DNA of 64,000 bases from Burkholderiales bacterium (GTDB taxonomy: Bacteria; Pseudomonadota; Gammaproteobacteria; Burkholderiales; Burkholderiaceae_C): assembly GCA_021732385.1 (NCBI GenBank), contig JAKFVA010000011.1, positions 1 to 64,000 of the forward strand, given 5' to 3'. Positions 7,731 through 18,447 of the stretch are shown piece by piece. How positions within the stretch are numbered: position 1 is the stretch's first letter; the number at the start of each line of letters is the position of its first letter. A program made the translations under genes and the position numbers. The notes under the pieces are model-generated. The model saw only the letters and a program-made list of their open reading frames with translations, did not search any database and had not been told where the DNA came from.

Positions 7731-9553
7731 GCCAATGCGCCATCCGGCGCATGCTGCTTGGCATGGCGGGCACTGTTGGCAGCGGTTTTAAAGGTTTCAA
7801 AGCCCACGCGGCGCAGGCTGTCAATGAAGCTCTCGGCTTTACCGTTGCCCACATTGATACGCTGCTGCTTATAGGCCAGCAGCACGGCCTCGATCACATC
7901 AGGCACTTCGCTGGCAGAAAACGATGGGCCTACCACTTTGCCCGCTGCGGGTGCGCCGCTTTTGGTTGAACCGTCTGAGCCGCCGAGCGTGACCTGGTAC
8001 CACTCCTTGCCGTCTTTATCGACCCCCAGAATGCCAATGTGCCCGCTGTGGTGGTGCCCGCAGGAATTGATGCAGCCGCTGATGTGCAGGTCAATTTCCC
8101 CCAGATCATGCAATTCGTCGAGGTCCTGGTAGCGCTCTGTAATCGCTTCTGAAACCGGGATGGAGCGGGCATTGGCCAGCGCGCAAAAATCGCCGCCGGG
8201 GCAGGCAATCATGTCGGTCAGCAGGCCGATGTTGGCCTTGGCAAAACCGGCGGCTTTGGCTGCCAGCCAAAGTGCGGGCAACTCGGCCTGATGCACCCAA
8301 GGCAATACAAAATTCTGGTCGTGGTTGATGCGAATCTCACCTGCAGAAAAACGCTCGGCCAGATTGGCCGCCGTGTCCATCTGGTCGGCGGTGACGTCAC
8401 CGGGCGCATAACCCAGACGCTTGAGCGAGAGGGTGACGATACGCAGCGCTGGTTGGCGGTGCGGGGCCACGTTGCGCGCCAGCCAGCGGGTGTACTCGGC
8501 GGACTGAGCGGGCGTGAATGCTTTTGAATCAGTAGCATTGCCAGACGGCGGGGCAAGGACTGGCGGCACAAAGCAGGCGGTGACCCTGTCCAGTTCGGTC
8601 TGCGTAATGGTGTGCGGCGCACCGTCTTGCTGCACGATGCGCTGGTACTCGGCTTCCACCGCGTCGATGTATTTTTGTCCTTCGGCCTTGACCAAAATCT
8701 TGATGCGCGCCTTGTAGATGTTGTCGCGACGACCGTAACTGTTGTAGACGCGAATCACCGCTTCCAGGTAGTTCATGATTTCCTGCCACGGCAAAAACGC
8801 GCGCAACGTGGTGGCCAACACCGGTGTGCGGCCCATGCCGCCACCCACCATGACCTTGAAGCCGACTTCACCCGCATCATTTTTATGAACATGCAGGCCC
8901 ACATCGTGCCAGGCAGTGGCGGCGCGGTCTTCGCTAGCGCCAGTCACGGCAATCTTGAACTTGCGCGGCAAAAATGCAAACTCGGGGTGCAGCGTGCTCC
9001 ACTGGCGCAGGATTTCGCAGTAGGGACGGGGGTCGACTATTTCGTCTGCCGCAATGCCGGCGCGTTCGTCGCTGGAGATGTTGCGGATGCAATTGCCGCT
9101 GGTCTGGATGCCGTGCATCTGCACGCTGGCCAGCAAGTCCATCACGTCGGCACTTTTATCCAGCGGAATCCAGTTGTATTGCATGTTTTGCCGCGTCGTC
9201 AAATGGCCGTAGCCCTTGATGAGGTGCGAGGCCACTTGATGGCCATTTTTCAATGCCACCGGGCCGAGCAAGTCTTGCGCGGTTTGCGCGGCGTCAAACA
9301 CGGCATCAGTGGGTTGGTCATAGTCGCGCGCAATCTGCGCCAGCACGCGCAACTGCGCCACATTCAGTTCGCCATAGGGCACGGCCACGCGCAGCATCGG
9401 CGCATGGCGCTGCACATACCAGCCGTTTTGCAGGCGCAACGGGCGAAACTCTTCTTCTGGCAGCACCCCTGCCAGGTGCCGCTGCAACTGGTCGCGGTAT
9501 TGCTGGGCGCGCAGTTGTACAAACTGCTGGTCAAACGGGGTGTACTGGTACAT
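7727..9553 (-). CDS. cysI: Sulfite reductase hemoprotein (nitrite/sulfite reductase family) CysI
   Basis: About 608 residues with two ferredoxin-like half domains and the siroheme/[4Fe-4S] ligands in ACPGGDFC and SGCINSCGHHHSG. It reduces sulfite to sulfide. The start at 9553 (MYQYTPFD) is chosen because the longer reading frame would run into the preceding permease gene and its extension is not family-like. No cysJ flavoprotein gene lies nearby, so electrons may come from ferredoxin. Nitrite reductase is the main alternative, but the cysH/D/N context favours sulfite. Confidence 0.92.
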   Translation of the reverse strand: MYQYTPFDQQFVQLRAQQYRDQLQRHLAGVLPEEEFRPLRLQNGWYVQRHAPMLRVAVPYGELNVAQLRVLAQIARDYDQPTDAVFDAAQTAQDLLGPVALKNGHQVASHLIKGYGHLTTRQNMQYNWIPLDKSADVMDLLASVQMHGIQTSGNCIRNISSDERAGIAADEIVDPRPYCEILRQWSTLHPEFAFLPRKFKIAVTGASEDRAATAWHDVGLHVHKNDAGEVGFKVMVGGGMGRTPVLATTLRAFLPWQEIMNYLEAVIRVYNSYGRRDNIYKARIKILVKAEGQKYIDAVEAEYQRIVQQDGAPHTITQTELDRVTACFVPPVLAPPSGNATDSKAFTPAQSAEYTRWLARNVAPHRQPALRIVTLSLKRLGYAPGDVTADQMDTAANLAERFSAGEIRINHDQNFVLPWVHQAELPALWLAAKAAGFAKANIGLLTDMIACPGGDFCALANARSIPVSEAITERYQDLDELHDLGEIDLHISGCINSCGHHHSGHIGILGVDKDGKEWYQVTLGGSDGSTKSGAPAAGKVVGPSFSASEVPDVIEAVLLAYKQQRINVGNGKAESFIDSLRRVGFETFKTAANSARHAKQHAPDGALA

Positions 9554-9575
9554 GGTTTTTCTGAAGAACAGGTGG

Positions 9576-10367
9576 CTACAGGGTGAGTAGCTTGAGCCCG
9601 GCATAAGCCAGCAATAAAGAAAGCAGTGCACGAATCACACGATCGGGGATTTTAAGGACCATCCGTGAGCCCAGCCAGATTCCTGGCAGCGAACCGATCA
9701 GCAGCTTGCCCAGCATGGCCCAGTCAACCGAGCCCAACGATGCATGGCCCAGGCCCGCCACCAGGGTGAGCGGCACGGCATACGCAATGTCGGCGGCCAC
9801 AATGCGCGGCAACGGCATTAGCGGATACAAAATCAGCAATACCGACACGCCGATGGCTCCGGCGCCCACGGAACTGAGCGTGACCATGACGCCAATCAGC
9901 GCGCCAAACAACAAGGGCAGGCTCCAGTGCTTGGGTTTTTGCGCCTCTTCAAGTTGTTCATCACTGATGGCACGGGGAATTTGCTTGCCGCGCACGGCTT
10001 TGTAAAACGTGGCGGCAGCCGTCAGCAGCAAGGCAACCCCAAGCGTCATCGTCATCACCTGTTGGGCCTGGGCACTGGCCGGGTCAGCCTGCTTGAGCAA
10101 CCACAGGGTAACCAGCGCTGCCGGTATGGAGCCCGCGCTTAAATTGACCACAACACGCCACGGCACCTGACGCTGGCGCGCCATGTTCACCGTGCCGCCC
10201 ATCTTGGTGAAAGCCGCAAACAGCAAGTCCGTGCCGATGGCCAGATAAGGTTTGACGCCAAAGGCAAATATCAGCAGCGGTGTCATGAGTGAACCGCCAC
10301 CTACGCCGGTCATGCCGACAATCAGGCCCACCACAGCGCCCGCAAAAATTAGAGCCAGATCTTGCAT
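9576..10367 (-). CDS. TauE/SafE family membrane permease
   Basis: A 263-residue integral membrane protein with about eight hydrophobic segments. The glycine-rich GMTGVGGGSLMTPLL near the N-terminus and the matching LSSVGAGAIGVSVLL in the second half are hallmarks of the TauE/SafE (DUF81) family. Members export or import sulfur compounds such as sulfite, sulfoacetate or taurine. It is the first gene of the cys operon, 22 nt before cysI, so sulfate import or sulfite efflux in the inner membrane is plausible. Direction of transport cannot be told. Confidence 0.88.
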   Translation of the reverse strand: MQDLALIFAGAVVGLIVGMTGVGGGSLMTPLLIFAFGVKPYLAIGTDLLFAAFTKMGGTVNMARQRQVPWRVVVNLSAGSIPAALVTLWLLKQADPASAQAQQVMTMTLGVALLLTAAATFYKAVRGKQIPRAISDEQLEEAQKPKHWSLPLLFGALIGVMVTLSSVGAGAIGVSVLLILYPLMPLPRIVAADIAYAVPLTLVAGLGHASLGSVDWAMLGKLLIGSLPGIWLGSRMVLKIPDRVIRALLSLLLAYAGLKLLTL

Positions 10368-10512
10368 GGCAATTAATGTAGGGCCAACCCTAAATTACGA
10401 GAACGACATATTAGTTTTGCATATATGCAAATTCCGGTATGAAGACTTTGCCAAGGCAGGCAGCAAACAGCCATGCACTGGTAAAGTTGTTTCTTTTGGC
10501 AAGGCGATGGCA
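10368..10512. promoter_or_regulatory. Divergent control region of the cys operon and a binding-protein gene, with a 16-bp palindrome
   Basis: This AT-rich stretch lies between the divergent permease-cysI operon and the gene starting at 10513. It contains a perfect 16-bp palindrome, TTTGCATATATGCAAA, at 10416-10431. The position suits an operator for either transcription unit. A CysB-like regulator is encoded at 27827-28780, but no link has been shown and the palindrome is not a recognised CysB consensus. Confidence 0.45.
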
Positions 10513-11730
10513 ATGAAACTACAAAAAATGGCGAAAGTCTGGCTGCTGGCAGGTACGTTGGCGCTTTCGCAGGCGTCGGTTTGGGCGCAGCCCGCACCCA
10601 TCAAGATTGGCGAGATCAACAGTTACTCCAACATGGTGCAGTTCACCCAGCCCTACCGCCAGGGCTGGCAACTGGCGCTGGACGAGGTCAACGCCGCTGG
10701 CGGCCTATTGGGCCGCAAAGTGGTGGTGATTGCGCGTGACGACGGCGGCAAGCCCGAAGAAGCCTTGCGCCATGCGGTGGAGCTCACCGCCAAAGAAAAA
10801 GTCGATGTGCTGGCCGGTGGCTTTTTAAGCAATGTGGGGCTGGCGCTGGCCGACCATGCGCAAAAAAACAAGCGCCTGTTTGTAGCCAGCGAGCCTTTAA
10901 CTGATGCCATCGTTTGGGACAAAGGCAACCGCTACACCTTCCGCCTGCGCCCCAGCACCTACATGCAGGCCGCCATGCTGGTGGAAGAGGCTGCCAAGCT
11001 GCCGGCTAAGCGCTGGGCCACCATTGCGCCCAATTACGAATACGGCCAAAGCGCGGTGGCAAGCTTCAAGGAACTGCTCAAGGCCAAGCGGCCCGACGTG
11101 GAATTTGTCAGTGAGCAATGGCCCGCTTTGGGCAAATTGGACGCAGGCAGCACGCTCAGCGCCACGCTCAACGCCAAGCCCGATGCCATCTTCAACGTCA
11201 CCTTTGGGGCCGACCTGGCCAAACTGGTGCGCGAGGGCAATCAGCGCGGCATTTTCCCCAAAACGCCGGTGGTCTCGCTGCTCTCCGGTGAGCCCGAGTA
11301 CCTGGATGTGCTGCAAGGCGAAACACCCAAGGGATGGATCGTCACGGGTTATCCGTGGGACCAGATAGACACTCCGCTGCATGCCAGTTTTGCCGCCAAC
11401 TACTACAAGAAATACCAGGAAAATCCCAAGGTCGGCTCGGTGGTGGGGTATGCCACCATGCAGGCGATTTTTGCCGCCATTAAAAAATCCGGGAGTGTAG
11501 ACAACGAAAAACTGGTGGCTGCCATGCGCGGCCTCAAGTTCAACACCCCGTTTGGCCCAGCTGAATTCCGCGCAATTGACCAGCAGTCCACCATGGGCGC
11601 ATATGTCGGCACGCTCGACTTGCGCGCTGGCAAGGGCACCATGGTCAACTGGCGCTATGCCGACGGCAAAGCCTATTTGCCAAGCGATGCCTATGTGCGC
11701 ACGCGCCGCCCCGCTGCCGCCATGAAATAG
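10513..11730 (+). CDS. Periplasmic branched-chain amino acid-type ABC substrate-binding protein
   Basis: About 405 residues: a signal peptide (MKLQKMAKVWLLAGTLALSQ, cleaved after SVWAQ), then a Peripla_BP_6 fold beginning IKIGEINSYSNM. Family segments GRKVVVIARDDGG and EYGQSAVASFKELLK are present. The start at 10513 suits the signal peptide, with AAGG about 8 nt before it; ATGs at 10507 and 10528 are also possible. No permease or ATPase genes adjoin, so it is either an orphan binding protein or works with a transporter elsewhere. Ligand unknown. A receiver-like protein gene follows 40 nt later. Confidence 0.85.
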   Translation: MKLQKMAKVWLLAGTLALSQASVWAQPAPIKIGEINSYSNMVQFTQPYRQGWQLALDEVNAAGGLLGRKVVVIARDDGGKPEEALRHAVELTAKEKVDVLAGGFLSNVGLALADHAQKNKRLFVASEPLTDAIVWDKGNRYTFRLRPSTYMQAAMLVEEAAKLPAKRWATIAPNYEYGQSAVASFKELLKAKRPDVEFVSEQWPALGKLDAGSTLSATLNAKPDAIFNVTFGADLAKLVREGNQRGIFPKTPVVSLLSGEPEYLDVLQGETPKGWIVTGYPWDQIDTPLHASFAANYYKKYQENPKVGSVVGYATMQAIFAAIKKSGSVDNEKLVAAMRGLKFNTPFGPAEFRAIDQQSTMGAYVGTLDLRAGKGTMVNWRYADGKAYLPSDAYVRTRRPAAAMK

Positions 11731-11770
11731 TTTTTCACGCAATCACTACGCCTACAAGAGCCACAGCAAT

Positions 11771-12631
11771 ATGGGCCAGCCAGTTTTCATCAAGGTTCTG
11801 GGCTTTTCCGATGTCGAGCGCCACGCCATCAACAGCGTGCTGCGCCTGTCGCAAGAACAGGCAGTGTCCTACGTGCTGTGGCAGCCTGGCAGCGGGCCGG
11901 CAGCGCAACTGCTGCTGATGGACGGCCAAAGCCACGAAGCCGCGCTGGAGCTGGCTGGCCACACGCTGCAGGCGCGTGAACTGGCAGCCAAGGGCAAAGA
12001 GCCTGTCAAAGTGATCTGGGTGGCACCTGAGGGCACAGCCACGCAGCCGCAGGGCGTATGGCGCAGCTTTTTCAGGCCGCTGCACTGGCCCGATGTGGTG
12101 CAGGCGCTGGATGAAATCTTTGCTGCACCGCCCGCCGCCGCAACCGGCCTTGACTTTGATGTGGACTTTGACCTGGATGGCTCCGCTGAGCCAGACCCTG
12201 CAACGCCGACCCAGCAAGGGCAGCAAGGTGAGGCAGACAATCCGCCCACCCAGCCCGGCGCGCCCGGGCCACGCGCCCTGTTGATTAACCCCAGCCTGGA
12301 AAAGCGCTATCACCTGCGCAGCGTGATGGCCTTATCGGGCTGGACAGTAGCTGACGAAGCCACCAGTGCCATTCAAGCCACTGAGCTACTGCGCAGCACG
12401 GCTTACGCCCTGGTGGTTTTGGATTTGGACCTGCCTGACGGTGCCGCCTGGCAACTGCTGGCGCAAATCCCGCAGTTGCAAACCGCTCCACCCGTGCTGC
12501 TGGCCAGCACGGCCCACAGCGGCTGGCTGGTGCGATGGCGTGCCTGGTATGCCGGTATTCAGGCAACTTGGCGCGAGCCGCTGGACAGCCGCCAGCTGCA
12601 TCGCAAACTAGCCGCCATCGCGCACGATTAA
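11771..12631 (+). CDS. Double receiver-like (degenerate response regulator) protein
   Basis: A 286-residue cytoplasmic protein. Residues about 1-115 resemble a degenerate CheY fold ending FFRPLHWPDVVQALDEIF. An acidic, proline- and glutamine-rich linker follows. Residues about 170-286 form a better receiver domain with the likely phospho-acceptor D218 in VVLDLDLPDG and a late LASTAH segment. The usual lysine is replaced by arginine in WREPLD. There is no DNA-binding or enzymatic output domain. It may act by protein contact; function unknown. Confidence 0.6.
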   Translation: MGQPVFIKVLGFSDVERHAINSVLRLSQEQAVSYVLWQPGSGPAAQLLLMDGQSHEAALELAGHTLQARELAAKGKEPVKVIWVAPEGTATQPQGVWRSFFRPLHWPDVVQALDEIFAAPPAAATGLDFDVDFDLDGSAEPDPATPTQQGQQGEADNPPTQPGAPGPRALLINPSLEKRYHLRSVMALSGWTVADEATSAIQATELLRSTAYALVVLDLDLPDGAAWQLLAQIPQLQTAPPVLLASTAHSGWLVRWRAWYAGIQATWREPLDSRQLHRKLAAIAHD

Positions 12632-12733
12632 GGTTGCAATCTGCACCTGGAAACTGGCGCAGCGAAATTTCGGTATTTTTAAGCATTTTTCAGGAGCGAA
12701 AACCGCTTTATGTTCAATAAAGACGTGCGGATA

Positions 12734-12767
12734 ACGCTATCAAAAAATACTATCAATTCAATAGCGT
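12734..12767. terminator. Possible bidirectional terminator stem between convergent genes
   Basis: ACGCTAT (12734-12740) is repeated inverted as ATAGCGT (12761-12767) with an A/T-rich loop. It lies at the junction of the plus-strand receiver gene and the minus-strand mnmC, overlapping the mnmC stop. There is no strong T tract, so terminator function is uncertain. Confidence 0.3.
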
Positions 12768-14455
12768 GAACGCCGCTCTATAAAGAGGTGACGAGCCAGC
12801 GAGGCGGGTAGGGGCAGCGGCTCTTGGTGCAAGCGGGCTGCCAGCAGTTCGGCACACAAGGCGGCGTAACTCAGGCCGCGTGAACCCAAAGCAGTGCACA
12901 ACCACAGGCCCGGCGCGTTGGTCTGACCTGTCGCCTCGCCCGACTGCAGGCAAGACCAGCCAGGCACCGGACCAACCACCGGCAGCCGGTCGCGCGAGGC
13001 GCAACGTATGCCAACCCAGGCGTGCAACGCGGTGTCTGCTACTGCTGTAGCCAGTGCCGCGCCGGTGGCGGGCAGCAACACGGGCAAGCGTGCCAGATTG
13101 GCCTGTTGGTCGGCCAGGCGGGGGGCCAGGTTTTGCGCATCGCGCTGGTAGGTGGCGCCACAAAACCAGCGCAATTCAGTGGCTTTGGCATCGCCAGCCA
13201 CGCCCTCGCAGCTTGTATCCGCCGGTACGCCAGCAATCAGGCTGCCGTGGCCGTTTTGCGGCGTGGCAGGCAGTAATGGAAGTAAAGCGCCGGTTGCGCT
13301 GTAGCTGCCCCAAGTGACTTGGCCGCGGATAGCCTGTAGCAGGGGCATTCTGGGTAAGCCGGGCAGTGCGGTGCTGGCCGTGCCATTCAGCGCTAAATCG
13401 CTAAGCAACGCCTGGCTGGCAAATCCCGCGGCCAACACCATCAGGCTGGCGCGCGCCAGCTCATCGCCTGCGTCATCAAGCGCACGCCATTGGGCGTGTT
13501 CTGCGTCGGGTGGGGCCAGCCGCGCTACAGGGCAACCGCTTTGCACGGCAATGCCCGGCTGCGCCAGCCAGGCGTGCACCAGCCGAGCCGGTTTGACCCA
13601 ACCCCCACTGGCATGCCATTGCGCTGTTGCATGGGCGTGCGGGCCGCTGCCAGAGGCAGCCAAGGCAACAGGAGCGCATTGCTGCACGCCATTTTGTTGC
13701 CAGTCTGGCCCTTGCTTCAGCAAACCCCGCACTTGCGCCCAAGTAGCGGCCAGTCCGGCGGCGCTGATGCGCGAGAGCACGCTGTGGTCTTTGGAGGTGT
13801 GCGGTACCAGCAAGCCCACGGGTACGCCTGATGCACCGCTGGCGGGGGCCTGTGCATCCAGCACGCATACCCGCCAGCCGCGCCGCGCCAGGCTGGCAGC
13901 TACTGCCGCGCCTGCCAGCCCGGCCCCTACCACCATGGCGCAGCCTTGTGAGTGCTTTCCAGCCGCGTCAGGCGCAACTGCGCTGCGCTGCTGCCAGTGT
14001 GGGGCGTAAACCCATGTGTTGCCTGCAACAGCCCCAGCTTGCGCTACGAAACCAGCGGGTTTCAGCGCATTTTCCAAATTGGGATGGAGCACCATTGGCC
14101 CGGTTATTTGCAGACGAGTGCCCAGGCGGCAGCAGCGTGCCAGCGCCCGGCCGGTGGTGCTGGGGTCGCGCGGGAGGCAGCGTGTGTCGAGCACAATTTC
14201 ATCGGCCAGGCCACCAATTTCTTTCAGCACACCGGGAAGCGCCCCGCTGTAGTGGGTAAGCAGCAGTTGGCCACCGTGCAGGCTGTGGCGGCTGTGGCGC
14301 AAGGGGGCGTTGCTGGGCGTGATGCACACAGCGTGCAGCAGGCGCAAACCTGGCCAAGTAGCCTGTGCGTGCCGCAATGCCTGCGCCAGTCCGGGCGTAT
14401 GCGCCGTGACGGCGTGTGCCTCAGGGCTAAGCCAGAACTGACGCCAGCTACTCAA
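12758..14455 (-). CDS. mnmC: FAD-dependent tRNA modification oxidoreductase MnmC with shortened N-terminal domain
   Basis: A 565-residue protein whose C-terminal part (from GAGLAGA, residues 177-183) is the FAD oxidoreductase of MnmC. That domain removes the carboxymethyl group from cmnm5(s2)U34 in tRNA. Family stretches ASGVPVGLLVPHTSKD, GIRCASRDRLPVVGPVP and ALGSRGLSYA are clear. The first about 150 residues match only the second half of the methyltransferase domain found in E. coli MnmC. The SAM-binding glycine motif is missing. The frame begins with TTG at 14455 without a convincing ribosome site, so the true start is uncertain. Confidence 0.8.
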   Translation of the reverse strand: MSSWRQFWLSPEAHAVTAHTPGLAQALRHAQATWPGLRLLHAVCITPSNAPLRHSRHSLHGGQLLLTHYSGALPGVLKEIGGLADEIVLDTRCLPRDPSTTGRALARCCRLGTRLQITGPMVLHPNLENALKPAGFVAQAGAVAGNTWVYAPHWQQRSAVAPDAAGKHSQGCAMVVGAGLAGAAVAASLARRGWRVCVLDAQAPASGASGVPVGLLVPHTSKDHSVLSRISAAGLAATWAQVRGLLKQGPDWQQNGVQQCAPVALAASGSGPHAHATAQWHASGGWVKPARLVHAWLAQPGIAVQSGCPVARLAPPDAEHAQWRALDDAGDELARASLMVLAAGFASQALLSDLALNGTASTALPGLPRMPLLQAIRGQVTWGSYSATGALLPLLPATPQNGHGSLIAGVPADTSCEGVAGDAKATELRWFCGATYQRDAQNLAPRLADQQANLARLPVLLPATGAALATAVADTALHAWVGIRCASRDRLPVVGPVPGWSCLQSGEATGQTNAPGLWLCTALGSRGLSYAALCAELLAARLHQEPLPLPASLARHLFIERRSRY

Positions 14456-14490
14456 GTGCGGGCCGGGGCGGTCACGGGCGTCAGGGGTGA

Positions 14491-14763
14491 TTACGCGGCG
14501 GGCGGCACGTAACCTGACGCAGCGTCGGCACCGCCTTCAAAAAAGTGCTTTTCCATCTGGCGCGCCAGGTACTGGCGGGCACGCAAGTCGGCCAGGTTCA
14601 GGCGGTTTTCATTGACCAGCATGGTCTGGTGCTTGAGCCAGGCGGCCCAGGCTTCTTTGCTCACACCTTCCCAGATGCGCTTGCCCAACTCACCGGGGTA
14701 AGGGGGAAAGTCCAGCCCCTCGGCCTGTTTTTTCAGCTTGATGCAGTCAACCATGCGTGCCAT
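14491..14763 (-). CDS. yggX: Fe(2+)-trafficking / oxidative damage protection protein YggX
   Basis: A 90-residue YggX family protein. It begins [10 protein letters not shown] with the conserved cysteine at position 7 and contains [13 protein letters not shown] and [16 protein letters not shown]. The normal family length is about 90 residues. It protects iron-sulfur proteins and helps iron handling under oxidative stress in the cytoplasm. It lies 35 nt upstream of mnmC on the same strand. Confidence 0.95.
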   Translation of the reverse strand: MARMVDCIKLKKQAEGLDFPPYPGELGKRIWEGVSKEAWAAWLKHQTMLVNENRLNLADLRARQYLARQMEKHFFEGGADAASGYVPPAA

Positions 14764-14985
14764 GAGCGCCTCTTTTTATGTGTCTGGGGTAATACCCCAC
14801 AGCCCATAACTTTAGCAAGATTCCCGCAGCCTTGGCACTGGCTTAGCCTGCGGCCCGATGGCTTTTGCGTCATAGCGCCTAAAATGCGCTTATGACCTTG
14901 CAAAAATCCCCTCTTTTGCCGGTTTACCCGGCAACACCGCTGACCCCCCAGTTTTTGACCCACTTTGTTACCCAAGGGGCTCGCC

Positions 14986-15219
14986 ATGGCCAGAACTGAA
15001 ACCAAAACCGCCATTCTTGCTGACGGCCTGCGCTACAAGTCCAAGGTATCAGGCTCGCCGTTTGCGGCTGCTGTGTCCTTTGGTGGTGCCACCATGTCGT
15101 GCTTTTTCTGTGGCAAGCACCGTCCGCGTACTCTTTTGGCCACCCGCAAGGTGCTGGGCAAGTCGCAGGCCGTCTGCTCGCCCTCGTGTAAGGCGTTGGA
15201 CGAATCCACCGGCAGTTGA
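14986..15219 (+). CDS. Small cysteine-rich (zinc-ribbon-like) protein, function unknown
   Basis: A 77-residue protein beginning MARTETKTAIL. It has a CFFCGKHR knuckle at about residues 39-46 and a second CSPSC pair about 25 residues later, a likely four-cysteine zinc site. Many basic residues lie between the pairs. The ATG at 14986 has AAGGGG upstream and is preferred to the earlier TTG at 14965. The stop overlaps the TTG start assigned to dsbB. I do not recognise a named family. Confidence 0.65.
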   Translation: MARTETKTAILADGLRYKSKVSGSPFAAAVSFGGATMSCFFCGKHRPRTLLATRKVLGKSQAVCSPSCKALDESTGS

Positions 15220-15788
15220 AGGCGCTGGCTGTGCTGCTTTCCCTATTTTTTGCCTATCCGCGCCGTGTGCTGGCTGCCGTGTGCGTGGCCTGCGTGGCCA
15301 TGCTGGCGTTTGGCCTGTATTTGCAGCACGGCGTAGGGCTGGAGCCATGCCCCATGTGCATCGTGCAGCGCTATGCGCTGGTGCTGGTGGCTGTGGCTGC
15401 TGGCTTGGCCAGCGCTACCGGCACTAAAGGCTTGCAAGTCGGGGCATCGGCAGTGGCTTTGGCCGCCGCCGGTTTTGGCGCTTTTGTAGCCGCACGCCAA
15501 AGCTGGTTGCAGTGGTATCCGCCCGAAATTGCCACTTGCGGGCGCGACTTCTACGGCATGATTGAAACTTTTCCTCTCAAGCGCGCCATCCCCATGATTT
15601 TTAGAGGCAGCGGTGACTGCACCAAGATTGATTGGACGTTTCTGGGCGGCTCAATCGCCAATTGGTCGTTCATCAGTTTTTGCGTCATTGGTGCGGTGTT
15701 GGCGGCTTGGTTGTGGCTGCGCATCCAGCCATCATTAGGCAACCACTTGGGTGCTAACCGACCCTTGCCATCCAAGGCCAAGGCCTGA
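15216..15788 (+). CDS. dsbB: Disulfide bond formation protein B
   Basis: A 190-residue inner-membrane protein with four hydrophobic segments. It has the two cysteine pairs of DsbB: CPMC (C45, C48) in the first periplasmic loop, and ATCGRD with GSGDCTKI in the second. It reoxidises DsbA and passes electrons to quinone. The reading frame opens with TTG at 15216, overlapping the previous stop; GTG at 15231 is an alternative start. It lies directly before an ABC exporter gene. Confidence 0.92.
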   Translation: MKALAVLLSLFFAYPRRVLAAVCVACVAMLAFGLYLQHGVGLEPCPMCIVQRYALVLVAVAAGLASATGTKGLQVGASAVALAAAGFGAFVAARQSWLQWYPPEIATCGRDFYGMIETFPLKRAIPMIFRGSGDCTKIDWTFLGGSIANWSFISFCVIGAVLAAWLWLRIQPSLGNHLGANRPLPSKAKA

Positions 15789-17708
<1,920 letters not shown>

Positions 17709-17713
17709 TCAAT

Positions 17714-18352
17714 TCAGGTGGTGCGCGCTTGCGACTCCAGCTCATTGGCGTATTGGTGATTCACGTCACGGTGCCCGGCCTCGTCGGCGCGAATCACCAC
17801 AATCACATCGCGCAGGCGGGCGTTGGCCGGCAGCTTCCAGTAGTCAATGGCTATCTGTGGAGCCGGTACATCGGGGTATTTGCCGCTGTCCACGCCGGCC
17901 AGGTATTCGGTGTAGCTCACCACTGCCTGCTCTTCAAAATAGCCCACCAACCGGTGCGCGGTTTTAGACGAGACGATGTACAGCAGGAAAAACAAGTTGT
18001 AGAAAACGCCTTGCGCCAAGATGATGAGGAAGCGCTCAAACCCATTGGGTTTGGCAATGTGGATGAACGTCATCAGGTGCATGCGCTCGTTTTCGGCTTC
18101 ATCGAGCAAAGTGCGAATCCAGCCATCGTCGGGTTCCATGCGGCGCAACGCGCGCAGGTGTTGCAGGGCACCAGCCACCATGCCGGGTACAGCAGCCACG
18201 GTTTCCAGTACCACCGCGCGGTTGCCGTAGCGGCCTGAGAAGAAAGTGTCGGCAAAAAACCGCAGGAAAAGGCAAAAACCCAAGGCGAAGCGGTCAGAAA
18301 AGTCTTGCGGCTTGTGATGCATGTCCAAAGCAGGATTGGCGTTACGGCTCAT
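17714..18352 (-). CDS. Alternative oxidase (cyanide-insensitive ubiquinol oxidase)
   Basis: A 212-residue di-iron oxidase. All four AOX iron-binding boxes are visible: [39 protein letters not shown] and [12 protein letters not shown]. It oxidises ubiquinol and reduces oxygen to water at the inner membrane without pumping protons. The start at 18352 (MSRNANP) has AGAGAGG upstream; the longer frame from 18451 would overlap argA. Found in a minority of proteobacteria; it may serve under nitric oxide, cyanide or over-reduction stress. Confidence 0.93.
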   Translation of the reverse strand: MSRNANPALDMHHKPQDFSDRFALGFCLFLRFFADTFFSGRYGNRAVVLETVAAVPGMVAGALQHLRALRRMEPDDGWIRTLLDEAENERMHLMTFIHIAKPNGFERFLIILAQGVFYNLFFLLYIVSSKTAHRLVGYFEEQAVVSYTEYLAGVDSGKYPDVPAPQIAIDYWKLPANARLRDVIVVIRADEAGHRDVNHQYANELESQARTT

Positions 18353-18447
18353 GTTGGCCTCTCTGTGGTTGGTTGAAGCTGTTTGGCTGTCAATAAGCGG
18401 CATCTTATGTGACTTAGGGCGCATTGGCGCGCAACCGGGTGCGCTGC

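Noticed and set aside
8612-9586. Plus-strand 324-codon open frame inside cysI
   Set aside because: Antisense shadow of a clear sulfite reductase; no family features.
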